From NCBI GenBank assembly GCA_031763025.1, contig JASSKH010000002.1, positions 19,906,168 to 19,970,167 of the forward strand: a DNA stretch of 64,000 nucleotides, in the 5' to 3' direction. Shown one piece after another: positions 48,840 through 58,396 of the stretch (position 1 is the first letter of the stretch; each line of letters starts with the position of its first letter). The position numbers were made by a program, and so were the translations under genes. The notes under the pieces were generated by a model. The model was given only the letters and a program-made list of their open reading frames with translations. It made no database searches and was not told the DNA's origin. Origin of the DNA: Macrocystis pyrifera. Lineage: Eukaryota > Sar > Phaeophyceae > Laminariales > Laminariaceae.

Positions 48840-50900
48840 TACAGCGGCACAACAGCAGTACGTAATCGCTTGCTATACGACGGCAGCAGCAGCAGCAGAA
48901 GCAGCAAGTACATGCGTAAAACGCAGCAGGAAAACGGCCAAAATATTTTTTTAACGTACCAAAACGACCATTTGGGTGCAAAAACGACCAATAAAAACAG
49001 TAATCCGAATACATAAGAACAATCAGTGGATATTGAGCCAGCATTAGCAGTATCAGCCGCAGCAGCCGCAGCAGCAGCAGTAGCAACGGCTTCGAGCAGT
49101 GGTTGCGGCAGCATTAGCAACATCAGCAGCAGCAGAAGCAGCAATGGATCGCCGCAGCGTTGGCAGCAGTAGCGGCATAGCAAATATATGATAAAAAAGA
49201 GGAAACAAAGTATGTACCCTGGTATGCCGCGACCGCAAAAACTACGGAATTTCATTGGCGACACAAAAATATGTACACACAAATGACCAACATGATGTAC
49301 AACGCAGCAGTAGCACCACAGCAGCGTAGCAGCGATATGGAAAGAACGAAGCCCAAAACGAGAAAAAGCAGTACGTACGCAAAATGCAGCTGCAAAATGA
49401 CCAAAATATTTTTCCCAGGTACTCAAACGACCATTTAGGTACAAAAACGATCAAGAAAAACAATAATCCGAGTACATGCGAACATCCAGTGAATATTGCG
49501 GCAGCATTATTATTAGCATTAGCAGCAGCAGCAGCAGCAGCAACAGCAACGGATCGCCGCAACGTTGGCTGCAGCAGCAGCATAGCAACGATGTGAAAAG
49601 AAGGAAGAAAAAAACTATGTACCCTGGTCTGCCGCAATCGCAAAACGTACGGTAATTATTGACGATACAGAAATATGTACACACACACGAGTGTAATACA
49701 CACACAAATCACGTCCAGCATGATGTACGGCAACAACGCAGCAACACCACAAAAAAAATCGTTGACGATAGAGAAATATGTACACACGCACAAGTGTAAT
49801 AGGCACACAAATCATGTCTAGCATGATGTGTACGGGAACAACGCAGCAGCGCCACAAAACGACAAAACGACCAAGAAACACAATTATCCGAGTACATACG
49901 AACATTCAATTCAGTGAATATTGCGGCACCACTATTAATAACAGCAGCAGAAGCAGCAGCAGAAGCAGCAACGGATCGCCACAGCGTTGGCAGCAGCAGC
50001 AGCATAGCAACGATATGAATAGAAGGAAGAAAAAAAGTATGTACCCCGAGTCCGTCCGAAAAGTATTTTTGGTACCTCACTAAAGATAGACCCAACCCCG
50101 CATGCTGTACGGCAACAACGCAGCAGCAGCATACGAAGTAACAATACGAAAAGAACCAAGTTAAAATACGAGAAAAAGTAGTTCGTACGCAAAATGCAGG
50201 AGCAAAACGACCAAAATATATTTTTTACGTATAAAAAAAAAACATTTGGGTACAAAAATGGCCAACAAAAACAATAATCCGCGTTGGCAGCAGCAACACA
50301 GCAACGATATGAAAACAAGGAAGAAGAAAACTATGTACCCTGGTATGCCGCGATCGCAAAACCTACGGAAATTCAGTGACGATACAGAAATATGTACACA
50401 CACAAGTGCAGCATGATGTACGGCAACCACGCAGCAGCACCACAGCAGCAGCAAGCAGCAGCATAGCAACGTAGCAACGATAGGAAAAAAAATCAAGCCA
50501 AAAACGAGAAAAAGCAGTACATACGCAAAATGCAGGAGCAAAACGACAAAAATATTTTTCACGTATCAAAACAACAATTTGGGTACAAAAACGACCAATA
50601 AAAACAATAATCCGAGTACATACGAACATTCAGCAGTCAGTGGATATTGCGGCAGCATTAGCAGCAGCAGAAGCAGCTACCTGGTACAGCATTAGCATTA
50701 GCAGAAGCTGCAATGAATCGCCGCAGCGTTGGCAGCAGCAGCGTTGGCAGCAGCAGCAGCAGCAGCAGCAGCATAGCGACGATATGAAAATATGGAAGAA
50801 AAAAAGCATGATGTACCCTAGTATGCCGCCATCGCGAAACCTACGGAATTTTATTGACGATCCGAAAATATGTACACTTCCAGCATGATGCACGGCAACA
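48840..50900. repeat. CAG-rich tandem repeat, ~400-460-bp units
   Basis: About five diverged units. Landmarks are aacaataatccgagtacata (48990, 49460, 49880, 50275, 50605) and tatgtaccctggtatgccgc (49212, 49617, 50040, 50335, 50814 with variants). Each unit also carries a (CAG)n/(GCA)n block. It lies between the two zinc-finger exon candidates and would be intronic if they are one gene. Confidence 0.85.
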
Positions 50901-51371
50901 ACGCAGCAGCACTACAGCAGCAGCTAGTGCACAGCAGCAGCAAGTGCACAGGAGCAGCAGGTGCACAGCAGCAGCACTCATGGCGTGGCGCTGACAGCAG
51001 CAGCAGCAGCAGCAGCAGCCGAAAACGAGCAAAGGGGGTACGTAGGGTCACCAAAACATGTACACACAGAAATCGTGTGCACCGAAAATGCACCACAGTA
51101 GCAGCTGCACTCACATCGTTCGGTGCGGTGACGGCGACAGCTGAATCCTCCGTTCCTTCGTTCACGTCCCGCAAACAGTTGTGCGTGTGCGCGTTCGCGT
51201 GCACTGTGTAAGAGGAGCCGACGCAACGCACGAAGGGGAAAGAACGAGCATGGATGAGTCCAAAAAATAATAAACGCTTTGAGGTAGGTTTGTATGCAAA
51301 AAGGCAATTGAAAACCCCCAAAAAACGTACTGGCAACATACAGCATTCAACAATAGACCCAAGACACTCAC
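50901..51371. repeat. (CAG)n stretches and unique spacer
   Basis: CAG/CAGCAG runs lie at about 50915-51020, followed by unique sequence. GTGAGT at 51371-51366 (minus) is a strong donor for the exon to its right. Confidence 0.5.
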
Positions 51372-51662
51372 CACTGTCAGCAGTCTCGAGGGGGTACGAG
51401 ACAGTCCCTTCCTTGATCGGGCGAGCACATAACTCGCAGTTGGTTGCCCAATACAGGATGATCCCGCCACCATCGCACATGAGATCCTCGCAGGTGGCGA
51501 AGGCCACGTTTTTGCCACCAGGCGCGGAGTTCTTGGGCAAGTAAGTAAGTGCTGGTCCGTGCACCGGTCGCAAACAACAGTCGGCACCAGGTCGGTCTTT
51601 GTCGTTGCCGCTCTCTTGCCAGAGGGCGAGGACCACGCGCCTCTCGACGAGGGGGAGGTGAG
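51372..51662 (-). CDS. Cys-rich exon candidate, zinc-binding
   Basis: A single open minus frame runs from a pyrimidine-tract acceptor (cctaAG at 51663) to a GTGAGT donor. It contains TCEDLMCDGGG and then NCELCARPIKEGTVSY. The CxxC followed by IKxG repeats the pattern seen at 48.7 kb, supporting a shared protein. The plus strand also has an open 96-codon frame here ending near a GTAAGT, so the strand is not certain. No family name can be given beyond zinc-finger-like. Confidence 0.35.
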
Positions 51663-53025
51663 CTTAGGGGGCGTGGAGAAGAGAGAGGCGGGGGATGCAG
51701 CACCAGCAGACAGCAGCAAGCAGCTTGGCCGCCTACAGCTGCATCTAGATGCCGTTCGTCGAAGGCGAGACGCCTCTTCTAGGCGTTGTGCAAAGAGCTG
51801 TCTATTGGTTGCAGTTTGCGAAGAAGAAAGAAGAAAGGTTGTTTGGCTGTTTGGCTGTTCGGCTGTTTCAAAGAAGAAGGGCTGTTCGCGAAGAGCTGTC
51901 TATCAGTCGGTCTGTCTGCCAAGAGCTAGCAAGTGACAACGACCTCAAAAATCGTAATTATAGTTGTATCTATATCCGCTAGGCGCCATGCCTTGTCTTG
52001 TGGCGAAGGTCCTAACATGGTAGACATCACGCGAGACAGAAGGGACACAGCTAGAGTGCTATGAGGGCTGCGTGCACTAGGGATTACTAAAGCCGAGAGA
52101 CGCAACAAACAACGCGGCGTATTGGAGACCTGTTCGTGGTGTGAACAATACCAGCAAACGTAGCAAGGTAGGCAACTCAACAAAAACAATCTCAAAGATG
52201 GTGGCGGCAAGAAAATCCGCAAGAAAATCGGCCAAATGCGTGCAGTTCGAAGTTGTAGATAGCGCGGGGCCCAAACACTAGCGTGTGCAACTCGGTCAAC
52301 CGGGGCGACATCAAACGTGGTGTCGTTTGCCAGAGGACAGAGGGGTGTGCGGAATACCGGACAAGAAAGAAAGAAGAAGAAAAGGGAAAGAGAAAACGAA
52401 ATACCATCGGGACCACAAAAAAAGACAAAAAGCTGGACACAGGTCAGGAGAAATCGATCGTGTCCGAACCGCTTATGTATGGCCGATAACTCAGCGGCCT
52501 TCCGGGGCGGCAATGCTATCGGGACCCTACTTGTCAAACATGGAAGAAACACGGGTGAGCTGGAAGCTCGATATAGTCTTAGCTCGAGGACCGTCTGAAA
52601 CACAGGTCGGCGGAAGTCGACTAAGGTCAGAGTACAGCTCAGGCTACAACACGATTTTACCTCGACGTGATATCGCCGATAATTGGCTGTAGGCTAGTGG
52701 AGTACAAACACAAATGCAAATGAAGGTATCGCTACGAGTCAGTGACCTGAACGTAAGGAGGTTACACGGAGCCGTAGGGGATAAGAAGAAAAACAAACGG
52801 GGGAGGGGGGAGACGATGATACTCCCAAACACATCCAAAAAGGAAACATACACGGCCTCGGATCGGTAGCCAACACGGGGTCGGTCGAGCGATACCGGTG
52901 GCGGTAGATGGAAACAAACACTCCCAAGAAGATGACTGCTGATGACTATTGAAGACTAACCCTGAAGAACTACTCTTAAGATATTGTAGACTAACCAGAA
53001 CCAAATACCCAGAACTAACAAAATA
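51663..53025. other. No gene; possible 3' flank of the Ty3 element
   Basis: A 225-codon minus frame (52603-51926) and a 135-codon plus frame (52285-52692) overlap without motifs. The part near 52700-53025 should include the 3' UTR/LTR of the minus-strand Ty3 element, but I see no purine tract or LTR match. Confidence 0.3.
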
Positions 53026-53109
53026 CTAAACTAAGGCTAACCAGGGGGGGGGAGTGGAAACGGTGGGGGTTCCGCGGGACACATCAGAGTTCCGCGGCAC
53101 CCCACGTGC

Positions 53110-54145
53110 TAGGCTCCCATTCCCATGGCGTTGAAGACACCACGATCCGTATACGGCGTTCCGTGCTGTAGTGTAGCGGGCGGGTTGGAGGTCGATCTTG
53201 ATCGGGCCGGGGTCGTCCAGGAACCGGACGATGTAGGAGCTTCCCGGTGCAGGCTCCGGCGGAGTTCCCGAAGAGGCGTCAGGGGGTGAGTTGTGAGCGA
53301 CCTTGCCCAGCCGCCACAGGCCGTCGCGCGCCTTGTACCATATGTGTGCTCCGGAGGGTAGGATGGTGGTGCTGAAGTTGTGGAGCCAAAGGCTGCGGGA
53401 GACCAAGGCGTAGCCTGGGGCGAGGAAGCTTTGTCCTTGAGATCGGGCCAGTTCGCGGTGAGCGGCGCCGATGCGCATCTGGCGGTAAAGGCGGTTCGTC
53501 TGGCGGTGCTGGGTTGGTGATCGTGACCAGTAAAGTAGGATGTGGCGCCGGAAGTGTTGAAGGTCCAGCTCGCGTTCCCAAGAGGGGCTGAGAAGTCCAG
53601 TCCAGTGAGTCTCGTACAGAACGGCCATGACCCCGCCGCGGCCGCGTACGAGTTGATGGCCAGTGATCTGCTTAACCTCGAGGCGTTCCGGTGGAGGAGT
53701 GACGTCGTCGACGGTGACGTGGTAAGGGGGGGACTTGGCGGCAGAAGTTGTGAGCACGTATGTAGTAAGGTCCGCGGGCAGCTGCTTGGGGATGTCGCTG
53801 GTGTCGTCGGGGTTCCGGCAAGGTTTGCATCGTTGGACGGAGACGCGTGGCTTGGAGTCCCGTCCCGGGAGGTCGAATGGAAGGTCGAGGAAAAGTAGCT
53901 TGTCGTGAAGGGGGCGATTGTCGGGGGTGTTTGAGGCGGGCGTCGGCCCTGCGGCGAGGACCTTGAAGGGGCCATTCCAGTTCAGGGAAAGCTTCGTCTT
54001 GAGGACGGTTGCGTCGGTGCCCTTTTTGACGCCTTGGCGGATGGTTGAGGCGGAGTTGTAGACCCAAACCCAGCCGCCTATGGCGAAGGGGGGGGATGCT
54101 AGGAGGGCGGCCATGATGGGCGCATTGCGGCGCTGAAGATGCGAG
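53110..54145 (-). pseudogene. Integrase C-terminus, chromodomain and SH3-like tail
   Basis: Starting near 54110 the frame reads FAIGGWVWVYNSAST and LKTKLSLNWNGPFKVLA, the usual post-core integrase segment. A chromodomain-like stretch follows at about 53690-53533: EVKQITGHQLVRGRGG, ETHWTGLLSPSWERELDL and RRHILLYW (aromatic and acidic positions kept). Further on, at about 53360-53170, GAHIWYKARDGLWRLGKV and YIVRFLDDPGPIKIDLQP resemble a small SH3/Tudor-like barrel. Chromodomains steer Ty3 integrases to modified histones; the extra tail may add a second contact (inference). It stops at 53026. Confidence 0.75.
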
Positions 54146-55010
54146 ACGGTTGAGTCGGTGTAGGTCGCGGACGAGGGAATACGCGCGTCGTTGTCGGTCG
54201 GTGGCGAGGTTGATGTAAACCAGGTGATCGTGGTTCAAGCTTTGGTGACCGCCGATGTTGTCGGGTTCGAAGACCGAGAGCGGGAGGCGAGGAAAGCGGC
54301 CCATGTGGATTTCGTTAGGTGCAAGCCCTGTGGCGGCGTTCACGGAATTGTTGTAGGCCAACGACACGTGTGGGAGCAGCACGTCCCAGTCGGTCTGCTG
54401 TTCGTTGCCAACCATAGAGAGCATGTGGGCCAGCACGTGGTTGACGCGCTCGACGCCGCCGTTGGTGCAGGGGTGGTAGGAGCTGGTGTTGACCTTGTGG
54501 ACGTCAAGGCGTTCGTAGACGATGTTCGCAAGCTTGGAGGTGAGATGTAGTCCGTTGTCGGAGAGAAGTGTAACCGGGCACCCCCAGAGAGGGATGTACT
54601 CGTTCAGGAAGATGTCGGCAGTGCCGGCGGCCGTGAACTGCGCCGCTGAAACGGCATACATATCGGCGCGGCGGCTGAAGCGGTCTGTGAAGAGGAGGAT
54701 GTGGACGTTCCCGCGCGGCGTGAGCGGCAGGGGCCCGAAGTAGTCGACGCTGACGGTGATGCCAGGCCCGTTGGGCAAAGGAAGAGAAAGGATGGGCCAA
54801 CGAATGGTGTGCCGGGAGGTCTTCCGCGCCTGGCATTGAAGGCAACGGCGGATCCACCAGCGGACGGAAGCGTCCATGCCAATCCACCAAAAGAAACGTG
54901 CCAACATGCGGACCGTTCGGGTGACTCCCAGGTGTAGAGAGGTGGTGGCGTGGCATGTGTTCAGCACCCAAAGGCGCATTAACATTGGCACGTAGACGCG
55001 TGGGGTAGAG
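54120..55010 (-). pseudogene. Ty3/gypsy integrase core
   Basis: The HHCC finger reads CHATTSLHLG (about 54960) through RRCLQCQARKTSRH (about 54835). The catalytic triad is D in VDYFGPLP (about 54740), D in LLSDNG (about 54560) and E in GGVERVNH (about 54450), with exactly 35 residues between the second D and E. The core frame is intact from about 55.0 to 54.15 kb, then shifts into the next frame. It would join element cDNA ends to host DNA. Confidence 0.92.
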
Positions 55011-55311
55011 GGGGCGGGTGGTGGTAGGCTGTTCCCGGATGAGGTTGTGGGTGGTCGTTGGACCAGGAGGGTGGTTTCGTCGTCGGTACGGTGTAGCTTG
55101 CTTTTGGAGGACGTCCGAAAGTTGTGGGCGCCGGGCCGGGGGGATGAAGTCCAGGAGGTCGTGCGGCGTGGGGCTGGGGGAGTCCAACGACAGGAAGCGG
55201 ATGGTGGCGCAGCACAGGGGCTCCGCGCGTTTTTCTCGCGCCCAGTCTTTTTAGGTGTAGTGCTCGACGCAGGCGAGGAGGTAGGGGTCGTCATCGGGTT
55301 CGACGACGGGC

Positions 55312-56012
55312 TCAAGAAGGGGCACTACCGGTGGTGTTGGTGCCGGCGGAGAGGGCATTGTTGAGGGTGTCGTTCTTTGCGTAGTGGGCGCCAATGGCTT
55401 GGGTGGCGGTCGGCGTCCAAACCGGTAGTCGGCTGTAGGCCGAGGGGTTCCCGCGGCAGCGGCGACGCGATGGCGGGTCCGAGAAGATACCAGACCTGGA
55501 AGGGCTGGTGTCGTGGCGCCAATGGTGGGCGGCGGAGAAAACGACGGACGGCATGGAAGCCGAGCCTGGAGGAGCTCCGGTGTTCACGGTGGCATTCTCG
55601 GTGGCGGCAAGCTGTCCGGTGATGGAGTCGCGGGTCGCAATAGGCCCGATGAAGGTGTGGGTTGCGGGGGAAAGGGTGGGGTGCCCCATACGTGGTCCGA
55701 GTAGGCGAAAGTCGCGGAAGTCGTCGTCGGTGAAGGGGAGCGGCTGGATGGTTGGGATGGGTCTGGAAGGGGGGGACACGAGCCCACCCAAGCCGATACC
55801 CAGGGTGGAAGGGTCGTTCGGCGCGAAGCCGCAGGGGCGGATGAGGTAGATGCCGACGGTGTCGGGGCCAGTGAGGCGGTTGCGTCCGGTGCGGTCGGCG
55901 TCGGTGGCTGGTTGGGGAAGCAGGGAGAGGAAGTCGGCGTTGTCGTTGGCCGTGCCCTTCCGGTACTCCAGCGTGTAGGTGTACGCTGAAAGGAGCTCGA
56001 GCCGTTGGGCTG
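55312..56012 (-). pseudogene. RNase H C-terminus and RH-IN linker
   Basis: QRLELLSAYTYTLEYRKG and NDNADFLSLLPQP at about 56012-55910 match the closing segment of Ty3 RNase H (the usual LLSAYDFEIEYRPG... NADALSRLP pattern). A long Pro/Thr-rich spacer with FTDDDFRDFRLLGPRMG follows to a stop near 55312. The catalytic part of RNase H is absent. Confidence 0.8.
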
Positions 56013-56770
56013 TCCGGGGGTACGGTGATCTTGAACGGCATGAGCGGGCACGAGCCGAAGTCAGTCTTGGTGGTGGAGAAGACGTCCTGGAATTCGCAGA
56101 GGACGTCTCCCAGGTTGTTGATCACCGACGGGGTTCATCTAGAACCGTGCAGGTCGAAGTTGACGTCGCGTAGGTGTAACGGCAGACGTTCCCAGAGGTC
56201 GAGGAAGCTTTCCCGTTGGTCGGCGTTGAGGCGTGCAACAAGTTGTGGGCACGGGGCTTTTGGTGCGGTAGGAGAGTCGTCTGTCGATGGGCTCTGGTCG
56301 GCCACGGGGATGTTGTCGTGGAGGGCATGTACATCCGGAATCGGAGGGGGATAGGGAGGGGCCAAGGAAGGGTGTCCAAGGGTGGAAAGTGGTACCTGTA
56401 CCAGTGGGGAGCAGGAGGGTCCGAGGAGGTCGCCCGGCTCGAGATCGGTAGATCCAGATAGTGGGACCGTTTGGTATTCGTCGGAGACGAAAACGGCCGG
56501 GTCGGAAAGGGGGTTCTCGCGGGGGAGCATGTTCACCATGTAGTTCCCGGTAAATGCTGGAGCGCCTGACTGACGCGCCTGGTTGACCTTGACGAGCTTG
56601 GGGGTGGAGGAAAGCGAAATAGCTTTGTTGCCGGCGAATCGGAGGGGGTAGACGTCGTCAGTGGAACGATCGTCGGGAATGAATGCTGAGGCTCCGTTGG
56701 GGTCATGGTGGTTCAAGGAGAGCTCACCGCGGGTTCGCCGGGGAGGTTGGTAGGGGGGGGTGGGCTGTTG
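56005..56770 (-). pseudogene. Protease-RT spacer and RT entry segment
   Basis: The frame passes from the protease end through a spacer (DDVYPLRFAGNKAISLS; VPLSGSTDLEPGDLLG) to LLxEF-type RT entry: NLGDVLCEFQDVFSTTKTD, then CPLMPFKITVPPDSP. At about 56005-56015 this joins the RNase H end in another frame. The whole polymerase core, including the YxDD box, is missing. Confidence 0.8.
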
Positions 56771-57330
56771 CTGGAGCGTGGTATACGAGCGTTGCTCGAA
56801 GCGCATCCAGCTGTCTCGTCCCAGAAGGATGGGGTGTTGTATGGTTCCCGCAGGAACTACGCAGGCCCATACTGCCAGGGCAGCGGTGGGGACTAGAGGC
56901 GCATACACTGGATGCTTAAGCGGATGGAGACGGAGGTGGAGAGGGGGGCTGAAGTGCCGAAACCTCCCCATGAACGGGGGGAACTGTGCCGTTCGCACGC
57001 ATCGGTGGCTGCCTGGGAAGCCTTCAGTTGTTCCACCGCGGTTGCGGTGATAAACGACTGGGGCGAGCCGGTATCGAGCAGTGCCACGAGTTCGCGGCGC
57101 GTAGTGGCGGTGGGGCCGCTGTGCACGAGTACTTTCGTCGTGAACGACGCGTCGTCGACGGTAATGATGCCGCTTGTAAGGCATGGTCCGTGTTCCGGTA
57201 TCGGCGGGCGGCGGGTAGGGAGGTGGCTGTGAGTTGCGGTGTTGATGGTGGACACTTGGGCAAAGTGGCTGCTGGGGTAGGCGTCGGGGGTAGCGGTAGG
57301 AGTGGCCCAAGTGGAGAGGTAGGCGGTTGC
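56771..57330 (-). pseudogene. Retropepsin (aspartic protease)
   Basis: GIITVDDASFTTKVLVHSG, then ELVALLDTGSPQSFITA with the catalytic DTG at about 57048-57091. After a frameshift near 56950 it continues to PILLGRDSWMRFEQRS, the ILG-D box that closes retropepsins. It would cleave the element's polyprotein. Confidence 0.88.
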
Positions 57331-57449
57331 CATGGAGGGGTCGGGCTTGTTTCGTGGATGCCGTCGGCTGTGGGGGAGACCCGGGTGGAGTCGGTGGGGG
57401 CGGGTGTTGGCTCCGGGTCGTGAAGATGGGGAGGAAATGGAGGCTGGGC

Positions 57450-57990
57450 GGAGCAATTGGCGCCGAGGCTTTCTCGAGCGTCCATCAGTATCCTGCCCAG
57501 CAGATTCCAACCACGCCAACGCGTCGGGTCACAGGCGTCCGGATGGTCGGCCTTGAAGCCTATGCCCCAGATGAGGTCGTGTGGGCTGGCCTCGGCAATG
57601 TGCTTTGTCGCCAGTTGCTATTAGCTCCTCCCGTAGCTCCGGGTGTTGGCGGAACTTGGAGAAGTTAATGTAGAGGACGATGGTGTAGCGGTGTCGCTCC
57701 TAGACCATTTCGTCGAAGTCGGAAACGGTTCGCCCAAGTGCTTTTTGGCGGGCCGGGTCGCGGGTCGCTTTGATGCGGCGCTCAGTTGTGATGTCCCCGA
57801 AGAGCGCGGCCTCTGCGCCATCATCATCTGCCCAGCGCAGTTGTATGTGACGCCATCGTGTTCGATGTCGCACAGGTACCACTGCGAAAAGACCGAAGAG
57901 GAGTCCCAGAAGAAGTGGAAATATGAGGCGGCCTCTGCGGTGACGTGTGCAGTTGATGGCGTCTTTGGTGTTGGGGGTGGGGGGCGACGA
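57450..57990 (-). pseudogene. NADAR (YbiA-like) domain in the Ty3 element
   Basis: Sense frames read YFHFFWDSSSVFSQWYLCDI, then HDGVTYNCAGQMMMA. After a shift near 57815 they continue ALFGD, RDPARQKALGRTVSDFDEMV, an in-frame TAG near 57700, then FRQHPELREELIATGD. After another shift near 57603 they read HIAEASPHDLIWGIGFKAD and NLLGRILMDAR. These are the NADAR signatures in correct order over the usual ~150 residues. The family includes N-glycosidases of riboflavin intermediates and ADP-ribose-linked substrates. The conserved Glu normally in the (A)EQxMMA motif is Gly here. One stop and two shifts show the same degree of decay as the protease next door. Confidence 0.85.
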
Positions 57991-58205
57991 TAATTTTTCC
58001 TATCGCCGCCTGGCGTCGACGGAGGTAGAGTCAGCAACGATCGAGCGGTGCTGACCGGAACCCTCGTGTTCGCGGGGGAATTGCTCGGCAAAACCGAGGT
58101 ACCGGGGCGGTCCTCGCCGGGGCTTATAAGCCAGGCGGGACGACCCTCAAGCGCCCTATCGTCCAACGTTTGGAGAACAGGGGCATACTCGCTAGGGGAT
58201 GCCAC
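57991..58205 (-). pseudogene. Pro/Ser-rich segment upstream of NADAR
   Basis: An open minus frame with LDDRALEGRPAWLISPGED and RRPPPPTPKTPSTAH runs in frame into NADAR. No capsid or zinc-knuckle motif is seen. The upstream end of the frame lies near 58205. Confidence 0.5.
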
Positions 58206-58396
58206 ACCTGGGGTCCGTGTCCACGCTTTGCGCGAAGCAGGCGAGGGGGACGGGTCAGGCGGCTCAGGGCAGACCCTGGTCGACGTTGGTCGCGAGTCTT
58301 CCGTATTTAAAACGGGACTGTTCCTCGAGGCTCAGGGACAGCGGTGGTGTCAACACCGTGGCAGCTGGAGGAAGCCCGTCGTTCGCGGGTTCAACG
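58206..58396. other. Junction between Ty3 element and satellite
   Basis: GC-rich; no LTR or primer-binding site recognised. Similarity to the satellite begins at about 58397. Confidence 0.4.

Larger units (their letters stand above)
53026..58205 (-). mobile_element. Ty3/gypsy chromodomain element with a NADAR domain
   Basis: In sense order (right to left) it carries a Pro-rich segment, NADAR, linker, retropepsin, spacer, RT entry joined by deletion to the RNase H end, spacer, integrase, chromodomain and an SH3-like tail. Domain order PR-RT-RH-IN-chromodomain is that of Ty3/gypsy chromoviruses. Frameshifts, a stop and the RT deletion make it inactive. Gag is not recognisable. The 5' end stops near the satellite array at 58.4 kb. 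LTRs are not identified. Confidence 0.85.

Noticed and set aside
51559..51936. 125-codon plus frame
   Set aside because: Overlaps the minus-strand Cys-rich exon and has compositional Arg/Glu bias with no motif.
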